Below, in pieces: positions 22,753-37,288 of a stretch of DNA of 61,312 nt. The stretch lies in NCBI GenBank assembly GCA_002360945.1, contig DERO01000040.1:1-61312 (forward strand), written 5' to 3'. The notes below the pieces were generated by a model. That model did no database searches and was not told the origin of the DNA. It saw nothing but the letters and a program-made list of their open reading frames with translations. Each line of letters begins with the position of its first letter. Positions within the stretch are counted from its first letter, which is position 1. This stretch comes from Leclercia adecarboxylata (GTDB taxonomy: Bacteria > Pseudomonadota > Gammaproteobacteria > Enterobacterales > Enterobacteriaceae). A program made the translations under genes and the position numbers.

Positions 22753-23415
22753 ATGAAATTACTCATTGTTGAAGACGATCTGCTGCTGCAGGAAGGCCTG
22801 GCCCTGGCGCTCTCTGCCGAGGGCTATACGCTCGATTGCGCCGGCACTGCGGCCGAGGCTGATGGCCTTATCCAGAGCGGCGAATACAGCCTGGTGATCC
22901 TCGATCTTGGGCTACCCGATAAAGACGGAGCCACCCTGCTCAGCCAGTGGCGTCGTCGCGGAGTGGATAATCCGGTGCTGATCCTGACGGCGCGCGATGC
23001 GCTGGAAGACAGGATTAACGGCCTGGACTCCGGTGCCGACGACTATCTGGTGAAACCCTTTGCCCTCGCGGAACTGCAGGCGCGGGCCAGAGCATTGATT
23101 CGGCGTTATCAGGGGCACAGTGATAACCTGCTCAGCGACGGCGATCTGACGCTGAATCTGCAGACGCAGCAGGTATTACAGCAGTCCCAGCCGGTTGAGG
23201 TCACGCCGAAAGAGTTCGCCCTGCTGACGCGGTTAATCATGCGCACCGGGCAGACCGTTCACCGCGAAACCTTACAGCAGGATATCTACTCCTGGCAGGA
23301 CGATCCTGGCTCGAACACCCTGGAGGTTCATATCCATAACCTGCGGCGTAAGCTGGGCAAAGATCGGATCAAAACCGTGCGCGGCGTGGGCTATCGTCTG
23401 GAGAGTCAAAAATGA
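22753..23415 (+). CDS. pmrA: PmrA/BasR-type OmpR-family response regulator
   Basis: DNA-binding response regulator of 220 residues. Receiver domain 1-115 with acidic pocket Glu7-Asp8, phosphoacceptor Asp51 in VILDLGLPD, and Lys in DDYLVKPFAL; OmpR-type winged helix about 125-217 with VTPKEFALLTRL and NTLEVHIHNLRRKLG, which resembles Salmonella PmrA strongly. PmrA turns on lipid A modification genes in relatives. It begins two bases after dacB and overlaps the kinase gene by four. No eptA neighbour is present, so the exact orthology (PmrA against QseB-like) is inferred from sequence only. Confidence 0.85.
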   Translation: MKLLIVEDDLLLQEGLALALSAEGYTLDCAGTAAEADGLIQSGEYSLVILDLGLPDKDGATLLSQWRRRGVDNPVLILTARDALEDRINGLDSGADDYLVKPFALAELQARARALIRRYQGHSDNLLSDGDLTLNLQTQQVLQQSQPVEVTPKEFALLTRLIMRTGQTVHRETLQQDIYSWQDDPGSNTLEVHIHNLRRKLGKDRIKTVRGVGYRLESQK

Positions 23416-24455
23416 ACAGCATGCGCCGTCGTCTGATGGTGCTGTTAGCAGTCATTCTGCTGTTCTTTCAACTGGTCAGCGTCATCTGGCTATGGCATGA
23501 AAGCCGGGAGCAGATCAGCTTCCTGGTCAACGAGACGCTTTCAGCCAAAGCGCGCAACCAGCATGTAGAGAAAGAGATCCGGGAGGCGATTGCCTCGTTG
23601 CTGGTGCCCTCGCTGGTGATGGTCGGTTTTACGCTGCTCTTCTCCTTCTGGGCGGTCAGCTGGATCACCCGCCCGCTCAATCAGCTCCGCTCCAGTCTGG
23701 CAAACCGTTCTGCTGATAACCTCTCCCCACTTCCAATGTATTCCGACATGGAAGAAATTGGCGCCGTCACCACCTCCCTGAATCAGCTTCTTGCCCGCCT
23801 GGATCAAACCATTCAGCAGGAGCGTCTGTTCACCGCTGACGCCGCACACGAGCTGCGCACGCCGCTGGCGGGCATTCGCCTGCATCTGGAGCTGATGGCG
23901 CAGTCAGGCTCGCCTCAGGCGACGACGCTGATTGCCCGTATTGACCAGCTGATGCATACCGTGGAGCAACTCCTGATGCTGGCTCGAGCGGGTCAGGCCA
24001 TGGCCAGCGGTCATTACGAGACGGTTAACTGGAGCGAATCCATTTTTGCCCCGCTGGCGCTGGAGAATGAGGCCAAAGATCATACCCTGATCTGGCCGCA
24101 GACGGGCTCCCAGAGCGTCCAGGGTGATGCGATCCTGTTACGGCTGATGCTGCGCAATTTGCTGGAGAATGCGGTGCGTTACAGCCCGACGGGAACCACC
24201 ATTGAAGTCAGGATGCAGGAAATCGACGATGGCACGCTGGTGAGCGTCTACGATGAAGGGCCTGGCATTGATGAGGCTCACCGCCAGTCGATTACCGAGC
24301 CGTTTCGTCGTATCGATCAGCGCTATGGTGGCAGCGGGCTGGGGTTGAGCATCGTGCAGCGTATCGTGCAACTGCACCGCGGCAAACTGACCCTCGAAAA
24401 TCGTCCCGAAGGCGGGCTGACGGTCGGCTGCTGGCTACCGGCAAAACTGAACTAA
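23412..24455 (+). CDS. pmrB: PmrB/BasS-type sensor histidine kinase
   Basis: Inner-membrane sensor kinase of 347 residues. Two membrane segments (about 8-28 and 62-82) enclose a short periplasmic loop carrying two ExxE motifs, Glu30-Glu33 and Glu55-Glu58, the type of motif that binds ferric iron in Salmonella PmrB. A HAMP segment follows (ITRPLNQLRSSL), then the H box ADAAHELRTPLAG with His146, N box NLLENAVRYSP, G1 DEGPGID and G2 GGSGLGLSI. It overlaps pmrA by four bases and ends at the convergent obgE terminator. Confidence 0.85.
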   Translation: MNSMRRRLMVLLAVILLFFQLVSVIWLWHESREQISFLVNETLSAKARNQHVEKEIREAIASLLVPSLVMVGFTLLFSFWAVSWITRPLNQLRSSLANRSADNLSPLPMYSDMEEIGAVTTSLNQLLARLDQTIQQERLFTADAAHELRTPLAGIRLHLELMAQSGSPQATTLIARIDQLMHTVEQLLMLARAGQAMASGHYETVNWSESIFAPLALENEAKDHTLIWPQTGSQSVQGDAILLRLMLRNLLENAVRYSPTGTTIEVRMQEIDDGTLVSVYDEGPGIDEAHRQSITEPFRRIDQRYGGSGLGLSIVQRIVQLHRGKLTLENRPEGGLTVGCWLPAKLN

Positions 24456-24482
24456 AAAAAAGCCCCCTTGATAAGGGGGCCA
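24456..24482 (-). terminator. obgE terminator
   Basis: On the minus strand GGCCCCCUUAUCAAGGGGGC followed by eight U residues, starting right at the pmrB stop. It is oriented for obgE; pmrB has no separate terminator visible. Confidence 0.85.
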
Positions 24483-24491
24483 TTGACGGTC

Positions 24492-26647
<2,156 letters not shown>

Positions 26648-26687
26648 GCCCGTTTTCCCTACAGAAAAAATTACCGGGTTTCCAATG

Positions 26688-26718
26688 TAAAAAGCCCCGC
26701 AACACGTTGCGGGGCTTT
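26688..26718 (-). terminator. Terminator/attenuator after rpmA
   Basis: On the minus strand AAAGCCCCGCAAC, GUG, UUGCGGGGCUUUUU. It sits between rpmA and yhbE and would limit expression of yhbE-obgE relative to the ribosomal proteins. Confidence 0.85.
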
Positions 26719-26743
26719 AATCCGTTACCGGACCGAGAAAACC

Positions 26744-27001
<258 letters not shown>

Positions 27002-27020
27002 TTAAATCTCTCCTCAGGTC

Positions 27021-27386
<366 letters not shown>

Positions 27387-27402
27387 TCACAATAGGGCGC
27401 GA

Positions 27403-27431
27403 ATATTACGCAAAACGCGAGCCTTTGACAA
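27403..27431 (-). promoter_or_regulatory. rplU operon promoter
   Basis: On the minus strand TTGTCA, a 17-base spacer, then TAATAT preceded by TGCG (near extended -10). About 70 bases upstream of the rplU start. Confidence 0.7.
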
Positions 27432-27588
27432 GTGCTACCGTCAATACATGAAGAAAAAAAACACAACACGTACGGTAACGTTTATCTGAGGCGTTTTTTC
27501 AGTACAATCAGCGCTACTATTGATAAACCGAACCCTACGTTAGCCCATTTGAAATGTGGAAAACAGGACTATAAGCCCGGCTTTTGCG

Positions 27589-28560
27589 ATGAATTTAGAA
27601 AAAATCAATGAGTTAACCGCGCAAGATATGGCGGGTGTAAATGCAGCGATCCTGGAACAGCTCGACTCTGACGTTTCCCTAATCAATCAGTTGGGTTACT
27701 ACATCGTTAGCGGCGGGGGCAAACGCATCCGTCCGATGATCGCTGTACTGGCCGCTCGCGCGGTCGGTTATCAGGGCAATGCGCACGTCACTATTGCGGC
27801 GCTGATCGAATTTATTCATACCGCCACGCTGCTGCATGATGACGTTGTCGATGAGTCCGATATGCGCCGAGGCAAAGCCACCGCCAACGCGGCCTTTGGT
27901 AATGCTGCCAGCGTATTGGTAGGGGATTTTATCTATACCCGTGCCTTCCAGATGATGACCAGCCTCGGCTCGCTGAAGGTCCTGGAAGTGATGTCCAAAG
28001 CGGTGAACGTGATCGCAGAAGGCGAAGTTCTGCAGCTCATGAACGTCAACGACCCGGATATTACCGAAGAGAACTACATGCGGGTAATCTACAGCAAAAC
28101 CGCGCGTCTGTTTGAAGCGGCTGCCCAGTGCTCCGGTATTCTGGCTGGCTGCTCTGAGGCGCAGGAACGTGGCCTGCAGGATTATGGCCGCTACCTGGGG
28201 ACTGCCTTCCAGCTGATCGACGATCTGCTTGATTACAGCGCCGATGGCGAAACCCTGGGTAAAAACGTCGGTGACGACCTCAATGAGGGCAAACCGACAC
28301 TTCCGCTGCTGCACGCCATGCGTAACGGTACCCCTGAACAGGCCAACCTGATCCGCGAAGCCATTGAGCAAGGAAACGGCCGACACCTTCTGGAACCCGT
28401 ACTGGAAGCAATGGCAACCTGTGGCTCCCTGGAATGGACGCGTCAGCGTGCCGAGGAAGAAGCGGATAAAGCCATACACGCACTTCAGGTTATCCCTGAC
28501 AGCCCGTGGCGAGATGCCCTGATCGGCCTCGCGCATATCGCTGTTCAGCGCGATCGATAA
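27589..28560 (+). CDS. ispB: Octaprenyl diphosphate synthase IspB
   Basis: Makes the C40 prenyl chain of ubiquinone-8 and menaquinone-8; essential. The start MNLEKINELTAQDMAGVN gives 323 residues, the E. coli length; an upstream ATG adding eleven residues is not used by the family. The first aspartate-rich motif is DDVVD (84-88) and the second DDLLD (211-215); GGGKRIRP (42-49) binds isopentenyl diphosphate. It is divergent from rplU. Confidence 0.97.
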   Translation: MNLEKINELTAQDMAGVNAAILEQLDSDVSLINQLGYYIVSGGGKRIRPMIAVLAARAVGYQGNAHVTIAALIEFIHTATLLHDDVVDESDMRRGKATANAAFGNAASVLVGDFIYTRAFQMMTSLGSLKVLEVMSKAVNVIAEGEVLQLMNVNDPDITEENYMRVIYSKTARLFEAAAQCSGILAGCSEAQERGLQDYGRYLGTAFQLIDDLLDYSADGETLGKNVGDDLNEGKPTLPLLHAMRNGTPEQANLIREAIEQGNGRHLLEPVLEAMATCGSLEWTRQRAEEEADKAIHALQVIPDSPWRDALIGLAHIAVQRDR

Positions 28561-28567
28561 AGGATCC

Positions 28568-28600
28568 TGGAACTCTCTTTTTCATGAAAAGAGAGTTCCA
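28568..28600 (+). terminator. Long perfect hairpin after ispB
   Basis: TGGAACTCTCTTTT and AAAAGAGAGTTCCA form a perfect 14-bp stem around a 5-base loop, eight bases after the ispB stop. There is no U tract after it, so it may stabilise the 3' end rather than terminate; the Us are inside the stem. Confidence 0.55.
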
Positions 28601-28789
28601 GTAAGCTCCAAATAATATCCATAACGTTGTTAAAGAATCCGCTTACAGGCCGCATGATTAAAGCCCTGGCAAAATCTGAATGTTGCTTCCAGTAACGCGA
28701 ACTTTTTAGAACCGCTGTTCGAAGAAGGTATAGTAAATCCGTCGTTTAATTGAAATGACGTGAACGTACCAGAACAGAGGGACCGCTGA

Positions 28790-29077
28790 ATGGATAAGAA
28801 ATTTATCGACTGGCACTCGGCCGATATTATTGCCGCGCTGCGCAAAAAGGGAACATCACTGGCTGCAGAATCCCGCCGTAATGGCCTCAGTTCATCCACC
28901 CTGGCAAACGCGCTGACGCGCCCATGGCCGAAGGGAGAACTGATCATTGCCACGGCGTTAGGTACCGATCCCTGGGTGATTTGGCCATCACGCTACCATG
29001 ACCCGATAACCCATGAGTTTGTCGACAGAACGCGCATGATGCGCCAGAGCAGAAGACAAAAAGAGCGCCAACAATGA
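28790..29077 (+). CDS. sfsB: SfsB (Nlp), Ner-like DNA-binding protein
   Basis: Small protein of 95 residues (E. coli 92) related to the Ner repressor of phage Mu. The helix-turn-helix is visible as GTSLAAESRRNGLSSSTLAN (about 22-41), followed by the conserved RPWPKGELIIATALGTDP. In E. coli it affects maltose metabolism through malPQ expression. It stands alone between ispB and the convergent murA; the tail after the conserved part is basic and differs from E. coli. Confidence 0.93.
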   Translation: MDKKFIDWHSADIIAALRKKGTSLAAESRRNGLSSSTLANALTRPWPKGELIIATALGTDPWVIWPSRYHDPITHEFVDRTRMMRQSRRQKERQQ

Positions 29078-29137
29078 CGCTCCTCTAAACGGGACCAGCA
29101 ACCCCCCGGTCGAAATGGCAGGGGGCTGCCTTAACGA

Positions 29138-30400
<1,263 letters not shown>

Positions 30401-30448
30401 TTACTCTCTGTATGAATTCAACCGTGCTGCGGGCAAATCACCCTCAGC

Positions 30449-30703
30449 TCAAAAACCGTTTAGTTTGCGATCGCGTGCCCACTCGGTCGGGGTGAACGCC
30501 TTGATCGACAGGGCATGGATGCGATTATCCGCGATATATTCCATCAGCGGCGCATACACAGCCTGCTGTTTTTTCACGCGGCTCATGCCGTCAAAGATCT
30601 CTCCCACAGCAATAACCTGAAAGTGGCTGCCGTCGCCGGAGACGTGGGCTTCCTGGAGGGCAAGTGCGTTCATCAGCACGGTCTGGATTTCATGATTTTC
30701 CAT
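30449..30703 (-). CDS. ibaG: IbaG, BolA-family protein
   Basis: An 84-residue BolA/IbaG protein (formerly YrbA), implicated in acid resistance and in Fe-S handling with monothiol glutaredoxins. The class motif is [15 protein letters not shown] near 20-34, and the invariant histidine of the family occurs in [14 protein letters not shown]. It lies between the mla operon terminator and murA and is probably cotranscribed with murA. Confidence 0.95.
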   Translation of the reverse strand: MENHEIQTVLMNALALQEAHVSGDGSHFQVIAVGEIFDGMSRVKKQQAVYAPLMEYIADNRIHALSIKAFTPTEWARDRKLNGF

Positions 30704-30773
30704 GGGATCTCTATCATCTGGTGTGAAAACAAGCCCAACATCTTAGAGCAAAGTGGCGCGGTCTTAAACAAGC

Positions 30774-30808
30774 AAAAAGCCCCGACGATGAAACAGTCGG
30801 GGCTTTTG
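30774..30808 (-). terminator. mla operon terminator
   Basis: On the minus strand AAAGCCCCGAC, a 9-base loop, GUCGGGGCUUUUU, 20 bases after mlaB. It separates mlaFEDCB from ibaG-murA. Confidence 0.85.
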
Positions 30809-30828
30809 ATAGTAACGTACTGAAAAAA

Positions 30829-31122
30829 TTAGCGAGGCAATACGTCTTCCGGCAGATTATAGAGCTGAGCCAGGGTGATAACGTTGTCGCTGACGCCCGC
30901 AAGCGTCACCTGCTTGCCCTGCCCTTTGCCTGCCGCTACCAGGTGCACCAGCAGCGCAACGCCTGCCGTATCCACGCGGGAGATGCCGCCAAGGTCGATA
31001 CAGGTGATTCCCTGCATGGCGTCATGACGCGCATCCCACAGAGGATTCAGATAATCCTGATCCAGCTCGCCAGTGAGTAACAACGTTTCACCCTCACGGG
31101 TCCAGCTGAGCTGCGACGTCAT
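30829..31122 (-). CDS. mlaB: MlaB STAS-domain subunit of the phospholipid ABC transporter
   Basis: Cytoplasmic STAS protein of 97 residues that stabilises the MlaF ATPase in the MlaFEDB complex. Conserved CIDLGGISRVDTAGVALLVHL lies near 40-60; the Thr in VDTAG is the residue shown to matter in E. coli. It shares one base with mlaC and ends the mlaFEDCB operon. Confidence 0.95.
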   Translation of the reverse strand: MTSQLSWTREGETLLLTGELDQDYLNPLWDARHDAMQGITCIDLGGISRVDTAGVALLVHLVAAGKGQGKQVTLAGVSDNVITLAQLYNLPEDVLPR

Positions 31123-31757
31123 TATTTTTTCTCGTCCAGGGTAATTTTCTGACGCGAGATGCTGTTCAGCTGTGCAGTCAGGCCATCAATGCCCTTGGTA
31201 CGCAGCAGGTCACTCCATTCGTTCTGCTTGGTGGTGATCATGCTAACGCCTTCGGCAATCATGTCGTAAGCCTGCCAGTTACCGTTCTGGCTGTTCTTAC
31301 GCCACTGGAAGTCCAGACGCACCGGTGGACGACCGTTCGGATCGACGATGGTCACGCGAATAGGCAGGATAGTGGCAGAGCCCAGCGGCTGTTCCGGGGC
31401 AATCTGATAGGTCTGGCCGTGGTACATCGCCAGCGCCTGACCGTAAGCCTGCTTCAGGTATTCACGGAACGCAGCGAAATAGGCATCACGCTGCGCTGGC
31501 GTTGCGTCTTTGTAGTAACGACCGAGCACCAGGGCACCGGCATATTTTACCTGCACATACGGCAGCAGCTCCTGATCCACCACATCGCGCAGGTAGTCGG
31601 GATTGGAACGAATTTTTGGCTGCTCATTTTTAAGGCGATCGAAGGTTTTCTTAGCCGCCTCATTCATCTGTTGATAAGGATTGCTCTGGTCGGCTGCGTT
31701 AGCGGCAGTCAAAGGGGCAATCATTAGCATGGCAACCATTAACAGTCGTTTAATCAT
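31122..31757 (-). CDS. mlaC: MlaC periplasmic phospholipid carrier
   Basis: Ferries phospholipid between the outer-membrane MlaA-OmpC complex and MlaFEDB. The 211 residues equal E. coli, with a signal peptide cleaved after Ala21 (TAANA/ADQS). The conserved body includes [15 protein letters not shown] and [19 protein letters not shown] segments of the Tol-Tol_Ttg2 family. It begins three bases after mlaD. Confidence 0.96.
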   Translation of the reverse strand: MIKRLLMVAMLMIAPLTAANAADQSNPYQQMNEAAKKTFDRLKNEQPKIRSNPDYLRDVVDQELLPYVQVKYAGALVLGRYYKDATPAQRDAYFAAFREYLKQAYGQALAMYHGQTYQIAPEQPLGSATILPIRVTIVDPNGRPPVRLDFQWRKNSQNGNWQAYDMIAEGVSMITTKQNEWSDLLRTKGIDGLTAQLNSISRQKITLDEKK

Positions 31758-31760
31758 GAA

Positions 31761-32321
31761 TTACTTCTCCTGAGATGAATTCGTCGTGCCAACAGGCGGT
31801 GTAATGTCACTCTGCGCAGGTGTCTGAGCAGCTTGATTCTCGTCACCCCCTTTACTGTTGCTGTTGTAAAGGAACTGACCAATCATATCTTCCAGCACCA
31901 TGGCTGACTTCGTATCCTGAATGACGCCACCGTCCTTAAGGATAGTCGTTCCCAGTTCGGGATCTTCAAAACCAATGTTCAGCGCCAGGTATTGTTCACC
32001 TAACAGGCCGGATGTACGGATAGACAGGGAGCTGGTATCCGGGATGTTGTTGTAGCGCTCTTCAATATCCAGCGCGACGCGCGGCAGATAGGTTTTCTCG
32101 TCGAGGGTGATATCGGCCACACGCCCTACCACCACCCCGCCAATACGTACCGGAGAACGGCTTTTCAGGCCGCCAATATTATCGAAGGTGGCATAAATGC
32201 GGTATGTCGGCTCGGTGCGGATCGTCGTGACATCCGCCACTTTGAAGCTTAAAAACAGTGCGGCAAGCAGTGCCAGCAAGACAAATACGCCTACCCAAAT
32301 TTCTACTTTTTTCGTTTGCAT
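31761..32321 (-). CDS. mlaD: MlaD, MCE-domain membrane protein
   Basis: Forms the hexameric periplasmic ring of MlaFEDB. I start at MQTKKVEIWVGVFVLLALLA (186 residues; E. coli 183); a five-residue extension is rejected. One N-terminal membrane segment (9-27) is followed by the MCE domain (about 38-118, with SPVRIGGVVVGRV and LSIRTSGLLGEQYLAL), an amphipathic helix, and a polar Asn/Gln/Thr tail that varies between species. Confidence 0.96.
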   Translation of the reverse strand: MQTKKVEIWVGVFVLLALLAALFLSFKVADVTTIRTEPTYRIYATFDNIGGLKSRSPVRIGGVVVGRVADITLDEKTYLPRVALDIEERYNNIPDTSSLSIRTSGLLGEQYLALNIGFEDPELGTTILKDGGVIQDTKSAMVLEDMIGQFLYNSNSKGGDENQAAQTPAQSDITPPVGTTNSSQEK

Positions 32322-32325
32322 GAAC

Positions 32326-33928
<1,603 letters not shown>

Positions 33929-34157
33929 GTACATTTCCTTTCTGTTGCCGGTTCAGGATCGGCTTGATGCCTGATTTCGCCGCAAACCCAACATTTTTAC
34001 AGAATATTACCTCTGCCGGTAAGCGAAAGCTGGCATTTGTTTTACTTTTACAACGCATAAAGTCAAAATTAGGAATACGTTACGTCTAAAGACAGTATGC
34101 AGCGGCAGAGATTTTTTCTCGGTGGACCGGCGAGTATACCTGAAGAAAGGACTTTTG

Positions 34158-35135
34158 ATGCTTCTTGCAACGGCACTGTTAATAATTGGTTTACTTTTGG
34201 TGGTCTACAGTGCCGACCGTCTGGTGTTCTCCGCATCAATCCTGTGTCGTTTATTAGGCATTCCCCCCCTAATTATTGGGATGACGGTGGTCAGTGTTGG
34301 CACCTCCCTGCCGGAGATCATTGTCTCTGTCGCCGCGTCGCTGCACGATCAGATGGATCTTGCCGTGGGGACCGCCATTGGCTCCAACATCGTCAATATC
34401 TTACTCATCCTGGGGCTTGCTGCACTACTTCATCCATTTCGCGTGCATTCTGATGTTCTGCGACGTGAATTACCGCTAATGTTAATTGTCAGTCTGCTGG
34501 CCAGCTTCGTGTTATATGACGGGCAGTTAACCTTCAGCGATGGCATTTTCCTGCTGGCGCTGGCGGTCATCTGGCTGTTTTACATTGTTAAGCTGGCACG
34601 GGCGGCAGAAAAGCAGGGCAGTGATACGTTAACCCGCGAGCAGGTTGCCGAACTGCCGCGTGAGGGGAACTTACCCGTCGCGCTGCTCTGGCTGGGCGTG
34701 GCGTTAATCATCATGCCGATGGCGACACAGATGATCGTGGATAACGCCACGGTGCTGGCCAATTACTTCGCCATGAGCGAGTTAACCATCGGTCTGACGG
34801 TGATTGCTATCGGCACCAGTCTGCCCGAACTGGCCACGGCGATTGCCGGCGCACGTAAAGGCGAAGATGACATAGCGATTGGCAATATCATCGGGTCCAA
34901 TATTTTCAATATCGCCATTGTGCTGGGTCTGCCGGCGCTGATCGCTCCTGGCGCGTTTAATCCGCTGGCGTTCAGCCGGGATTACGGGGTGATGGTCTTC
35001 GTCAGCGCCATCTTCGCCCTGCTCTGCTGGCGGCGTAAGAGGCAGATTGGTCAGGGTGCAGGCGCCCTGCTGACGGTGGGATTTATCATATGGATGGCGA
35101 TGCTGTACTGGCTCTCGCCTCTTCTCTCTGGGTAA
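34158..35135 (+). CDS. yrbG: YrbG sodium/calcium exchanger family protein
   Basis: Inner-membrane protein with ten predicted helices in two inverted repeats. The start MLLATALLIIGLLLVVYSAD gives 325 residues as in E. coli, with AAAGGA seven bases before it. The two alpha repeats carry the ion-site motifs GTSLPEIIVS with GSNIVNI and GTSLPELATA with GSNIFNI. Its physiological ion is not established. It opens the yrbG-kdsD-kdsC-lptCAB run. Confidence 0.95.
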   Translation: MLLATALLIIGLLLVVYSADRLVFSASILCRLLGIPPLIIGMTVVSVGTSLPEIIVSVAASLHDQMDLAVGTAIGSNIVNILLILGLAALLHPFRVHSDVLRRELPLMLIVSLLASFVLYDGQLTFSDGIFLLALAVIWLFYIVKLARAAEKQGSDTLTREQVAELPREGNLPVALLWLGVALIIMPMATQMIVDNATVLANYFAMSELTIGLTVIAIGTSLPELATAIAGARKGEDDIAIGNIIGSNIFNIAIVLGLPALIAPGAFNPLAFSRDYGVMVFVSAIFALLCWRRKRQIGQGAGALLTVGFIIWMAMLYWLSPLLSG

Positions 35136-35148
35136 ACGGAAACGCATT

Positions 35149-36135
35149 ATGTCGCAAATAGAATTGCAGCCGGGTTTTGACTTTCAGAAAGCAGGAATAC
35201 AAGTTCTGGAGATAGAACGTGAAGGTCTGGCGCAGTTAGATCAATACATTAATCAGGACTTTAGCCTTGCGTGTGAGAAGCTTTTCCACTGCACTGGTAA
35301 AGTCGTGGTAATGGGAATGGGCAAATCCGGGCACATTGGTCGTAAAATGGCGGCTACGTTCGCCAGTACCGGCACCACTGCTTTTTTCGTTCACCCCGGT
35401 GAAGCGGCACACGGTGATCTTGGGATGGTCTCGGCGCAGGATATCGTTATCGCGTTATCGAACTCTGGCGAGTCGAATGAAATCCTGGCGCTGATCCCGG
35501 TGCTGAAGCGACTCCACGTTCCCCTCATCTGCATTACCAGCCGCCCGGAGAGCAGCATGGCGCGCGCCGCGGATATCCATCTGTGCGTTAAAGTGCCGAA
35601 AGAAGCCTGCCCGCTGGGACTGGCTCCCACCTCCAGCACCACCGCGGCGCTGGTGATGGGCGATGCGCTGGCCGTCGCTCTGCTCGAAGCCCGCGGCTTT
35701 ACCGCCGAAGACTTCGCCCTCTCCCATCCGGGCGGCGCGCTGGGACGTAAACTGCTGTTGCGGGTGAATGACATCATGCACACCGGGGATGAAATTCCGC
35801 ATGTCAGTAAAGACGCCTCCCTGCGCGATGCGCTGCTGGAAATTACCCGTAAAAATCTCGGCATGACCGTTATCTGCAACGACAAGATGATAATCGAAGG
35901 GATCTTCACCGACGGCGACCTGCGCCGCGTATTTGATATGGGTGTTGATGTCCGTAAGTTGGGTATCGCCGATGTGATGACGAGCGGTGGGATCCGGGTC
36001 CGTCCCGGTACGCTGGCTGTCGAAGTGTTGAACCTGATGCAGTCCCGGAATATCACCTCCGTTATGGTTGCTGATGGCGACCAGTTGCTGGGTGTGGTAC
36101 ATATGCATGATCTGCTGCGCGCAGGCGTAGTGTAA
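35149..36135 (+). CDS. kdsD: D-arabinose 5-phosphate isomerase KdsD
   Basis: Interconverts ribulose 5-phosphate and arabinose 5-phosphate for Kdo synthesis. The 328 residues equal E. coli. A SIS domain covers about 40-180 (GKSGHIGRKMAATFASTG, SNSGESNEIL, TSSTTAALVMGDALAV) and two CBS domains follow (about 210-328). It precedes kdsC by 14 bases. Confidence 0.97.
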   Translation: MSQIELQPGFDFQKAGIQVLEIEREGLAQLDQYINQDFSLACEKLFHCTGKVVVMGMGKSGHIGRKMAATFASTGTTAFFVHPGEAAHGDLGMVSAQDIVIALSNSGESNEILALIPVLKRLHVPLICITSRPESSMARAADIHLCVKVPKEACPLGLAPTSSTTAALVMGDALAVALLEARGFTAEDFALSHPGGALGRKLLLRVNDIMHTGDEIPHVSKDASLRDALLEITRKNLGMTVICNDKMIIEGIFTDGDLRRVFDMGVDVRKLGIADVMTSGGIRVRPGTLAVEVLNLMQSRNITSVMVADGDQLLGVVHMHDLLRAGVV

Positions 36136-36149
36136 TGAAGGATAAGACA

Positions 36150-36716
36150 ATGAGTAATGCGGGTGCATCCCTTGCAACCTGTTATGGCCCGGTCAGTGCG
36201 CAGATGATGTCGCAGGCCGAAAACATTCGCCTGCTGATCCTTGATGTGGACGGCGTGCTGTCTGACGGCCTGATTTATATGGGCAACAATGGCGAAGAGC
36301 TAAAAGCCTTCAACGTGCGTGATGGTTACGGCATTCGCTGTGCGCTCACTTCTGGCATAGAAGTTGCCATCATCACCGGGCGTAAGGCTAAACTGGTAGA
36401 AGATCGTTGCGAAACGCTGGGCATTACCCATCTCTATCAGGGGCAATCCGATAAGATGGTCGCTTTCAGGGACTTACTTGGTAAACTTGCCATCGCCCCC
36501 GAAAACGTCGCCTATGTCGGAGACGATCTGATTGACTGGCCAGTGATGGCAGAGGTGGGTCTGAGTGTCGCCGTTGCCGATGCCCATCCGCTTTTGATCC
36601 CGCGCGCTGACTATGTCACCCGTATCAACGGTGGCCGCGGCGCAGTAAGAGAAGTCTGCGACCTGCTGCTGCTGGCGCAAGGTAAGCTTGATGAGGCCAA
36701 AGGGCAATCGATATGA
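36150..36716 (+). CDS. kdsC: Kdo 8-phosphate phosphatase KdsC
   Basis: HAD-family phosphatase that releases Kdo from Kdo 8-phosphate. I start at the ATG at 36150 (MSNAGASLATCYGP, 188 residues, as in E. coli), with GGATAAG upstream; an earlier ATG at 36135 sits on the kdsD stop. The nucleophile Asp32 and acid Asp34 are in LLILDVDGVLSDG, Lys in TGRKAKLVE and the metal aspartates in VGDDLIDWP. It overlaps lptC by four bases. Confidence 0.97.
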   Translation: MSNAGASLATCYGPVSAQMMSQAENIRLLILDVDGVLSDGLIYMGNNGEELKAFNVRDGYGIRCALTSGIEVAIITGRKAKLVEDRCETLGITHLYQGQSDKMVAFRDLLGKLAIAPENVAYVGDDLIDWPVMAEVGLSVAVADAHPLLIPRADYVTRINGGRGAVREVCDLLLLAQGKLDEAKGQSI

Positions 36717-37288
36717 GTAAAACCAGACGTTGGGTTATTATTCTGCTTTCGCTGGTAGCACTGGTACTGATTGGCGTGAATCTCGCTGACAAGGACGACG
36801 AACAAGCGCCGACGGTCAATACTAACGATCCAACCTATAAAAGCGATCATAGCGATACCGTGGTTTACAGCCCGGAAGGGGCGCTGAATTATCGCCTTAT
36901 TGCTCAGCATGTTGAGTATTTTTCCGAACAGGGCGTCTCCTGGTTTACCCAACCGGTGATGACCACGTTTGATACCAATAAAATTCCGACATGGTCGATT
37001 AAATCAGACCGGGCAAAACTGACGAATGACCGTATGCTTTATCTGTATGGTCATGTTGAGGTGAATGCGCTGACCGCAGACTCACAGCTGCGCAAAATCA
37101 CAACCGATAACGCACAGATTAACCTTGTGACTCAGGATGTCACGTCGCAGGATCTGGTCACGCTATACGGCACAACATTTAATTCCAGCGGTCTGAGAAT
37201 GCGCGGGAACTTACGCAGCAAGAACGCAGAGCTGATTGAAAAGGTTAGAACCTCCTATGAAATTCCAAGCAAACAAACTCAGCCTTAA
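36713..37288 (+). CDS. lptC: LptC LPS transport protein
   Basis: Bitopic inner-membrane protein that receives LPS from LptB2FG and passes it to LptA. The 191 residues equal E. coli. One membrane segment (about 7-25) precedes a periplasmic beta-jellyroll. Its last 32 bases overlap lptA in another frame. Notably, lptG and lptF lie in this same window at 46.1-48.3 kb, about 9 kb away, which is not so in E. coli. Confidence 0.96.
   Translation: MSKTRRWVIILLSLVALVLIGVNLADKDDEQAPTVNTNDPTYKSDHSDTVVYSPEGALNYRLIAQHVEYFSEQGVSWFTQPVMTTFDTNKIPTWSIKSDRAKLTNDRMLYLYGHVEVNALTADSQLRKITTDNAQINLVTQDVTSQDLVTLYGTTFNSSGLRMRGNLRSKNAELIEKVRTSYEIPSKQTQP

Noticed and set aside
29098..29132. Possible terminator between sfsB and murA
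   Set aside because: CCCCC/GGGGG pairing is present but the stem is interrupted and no U tract follows on either strand, so it is not listed as a feature.
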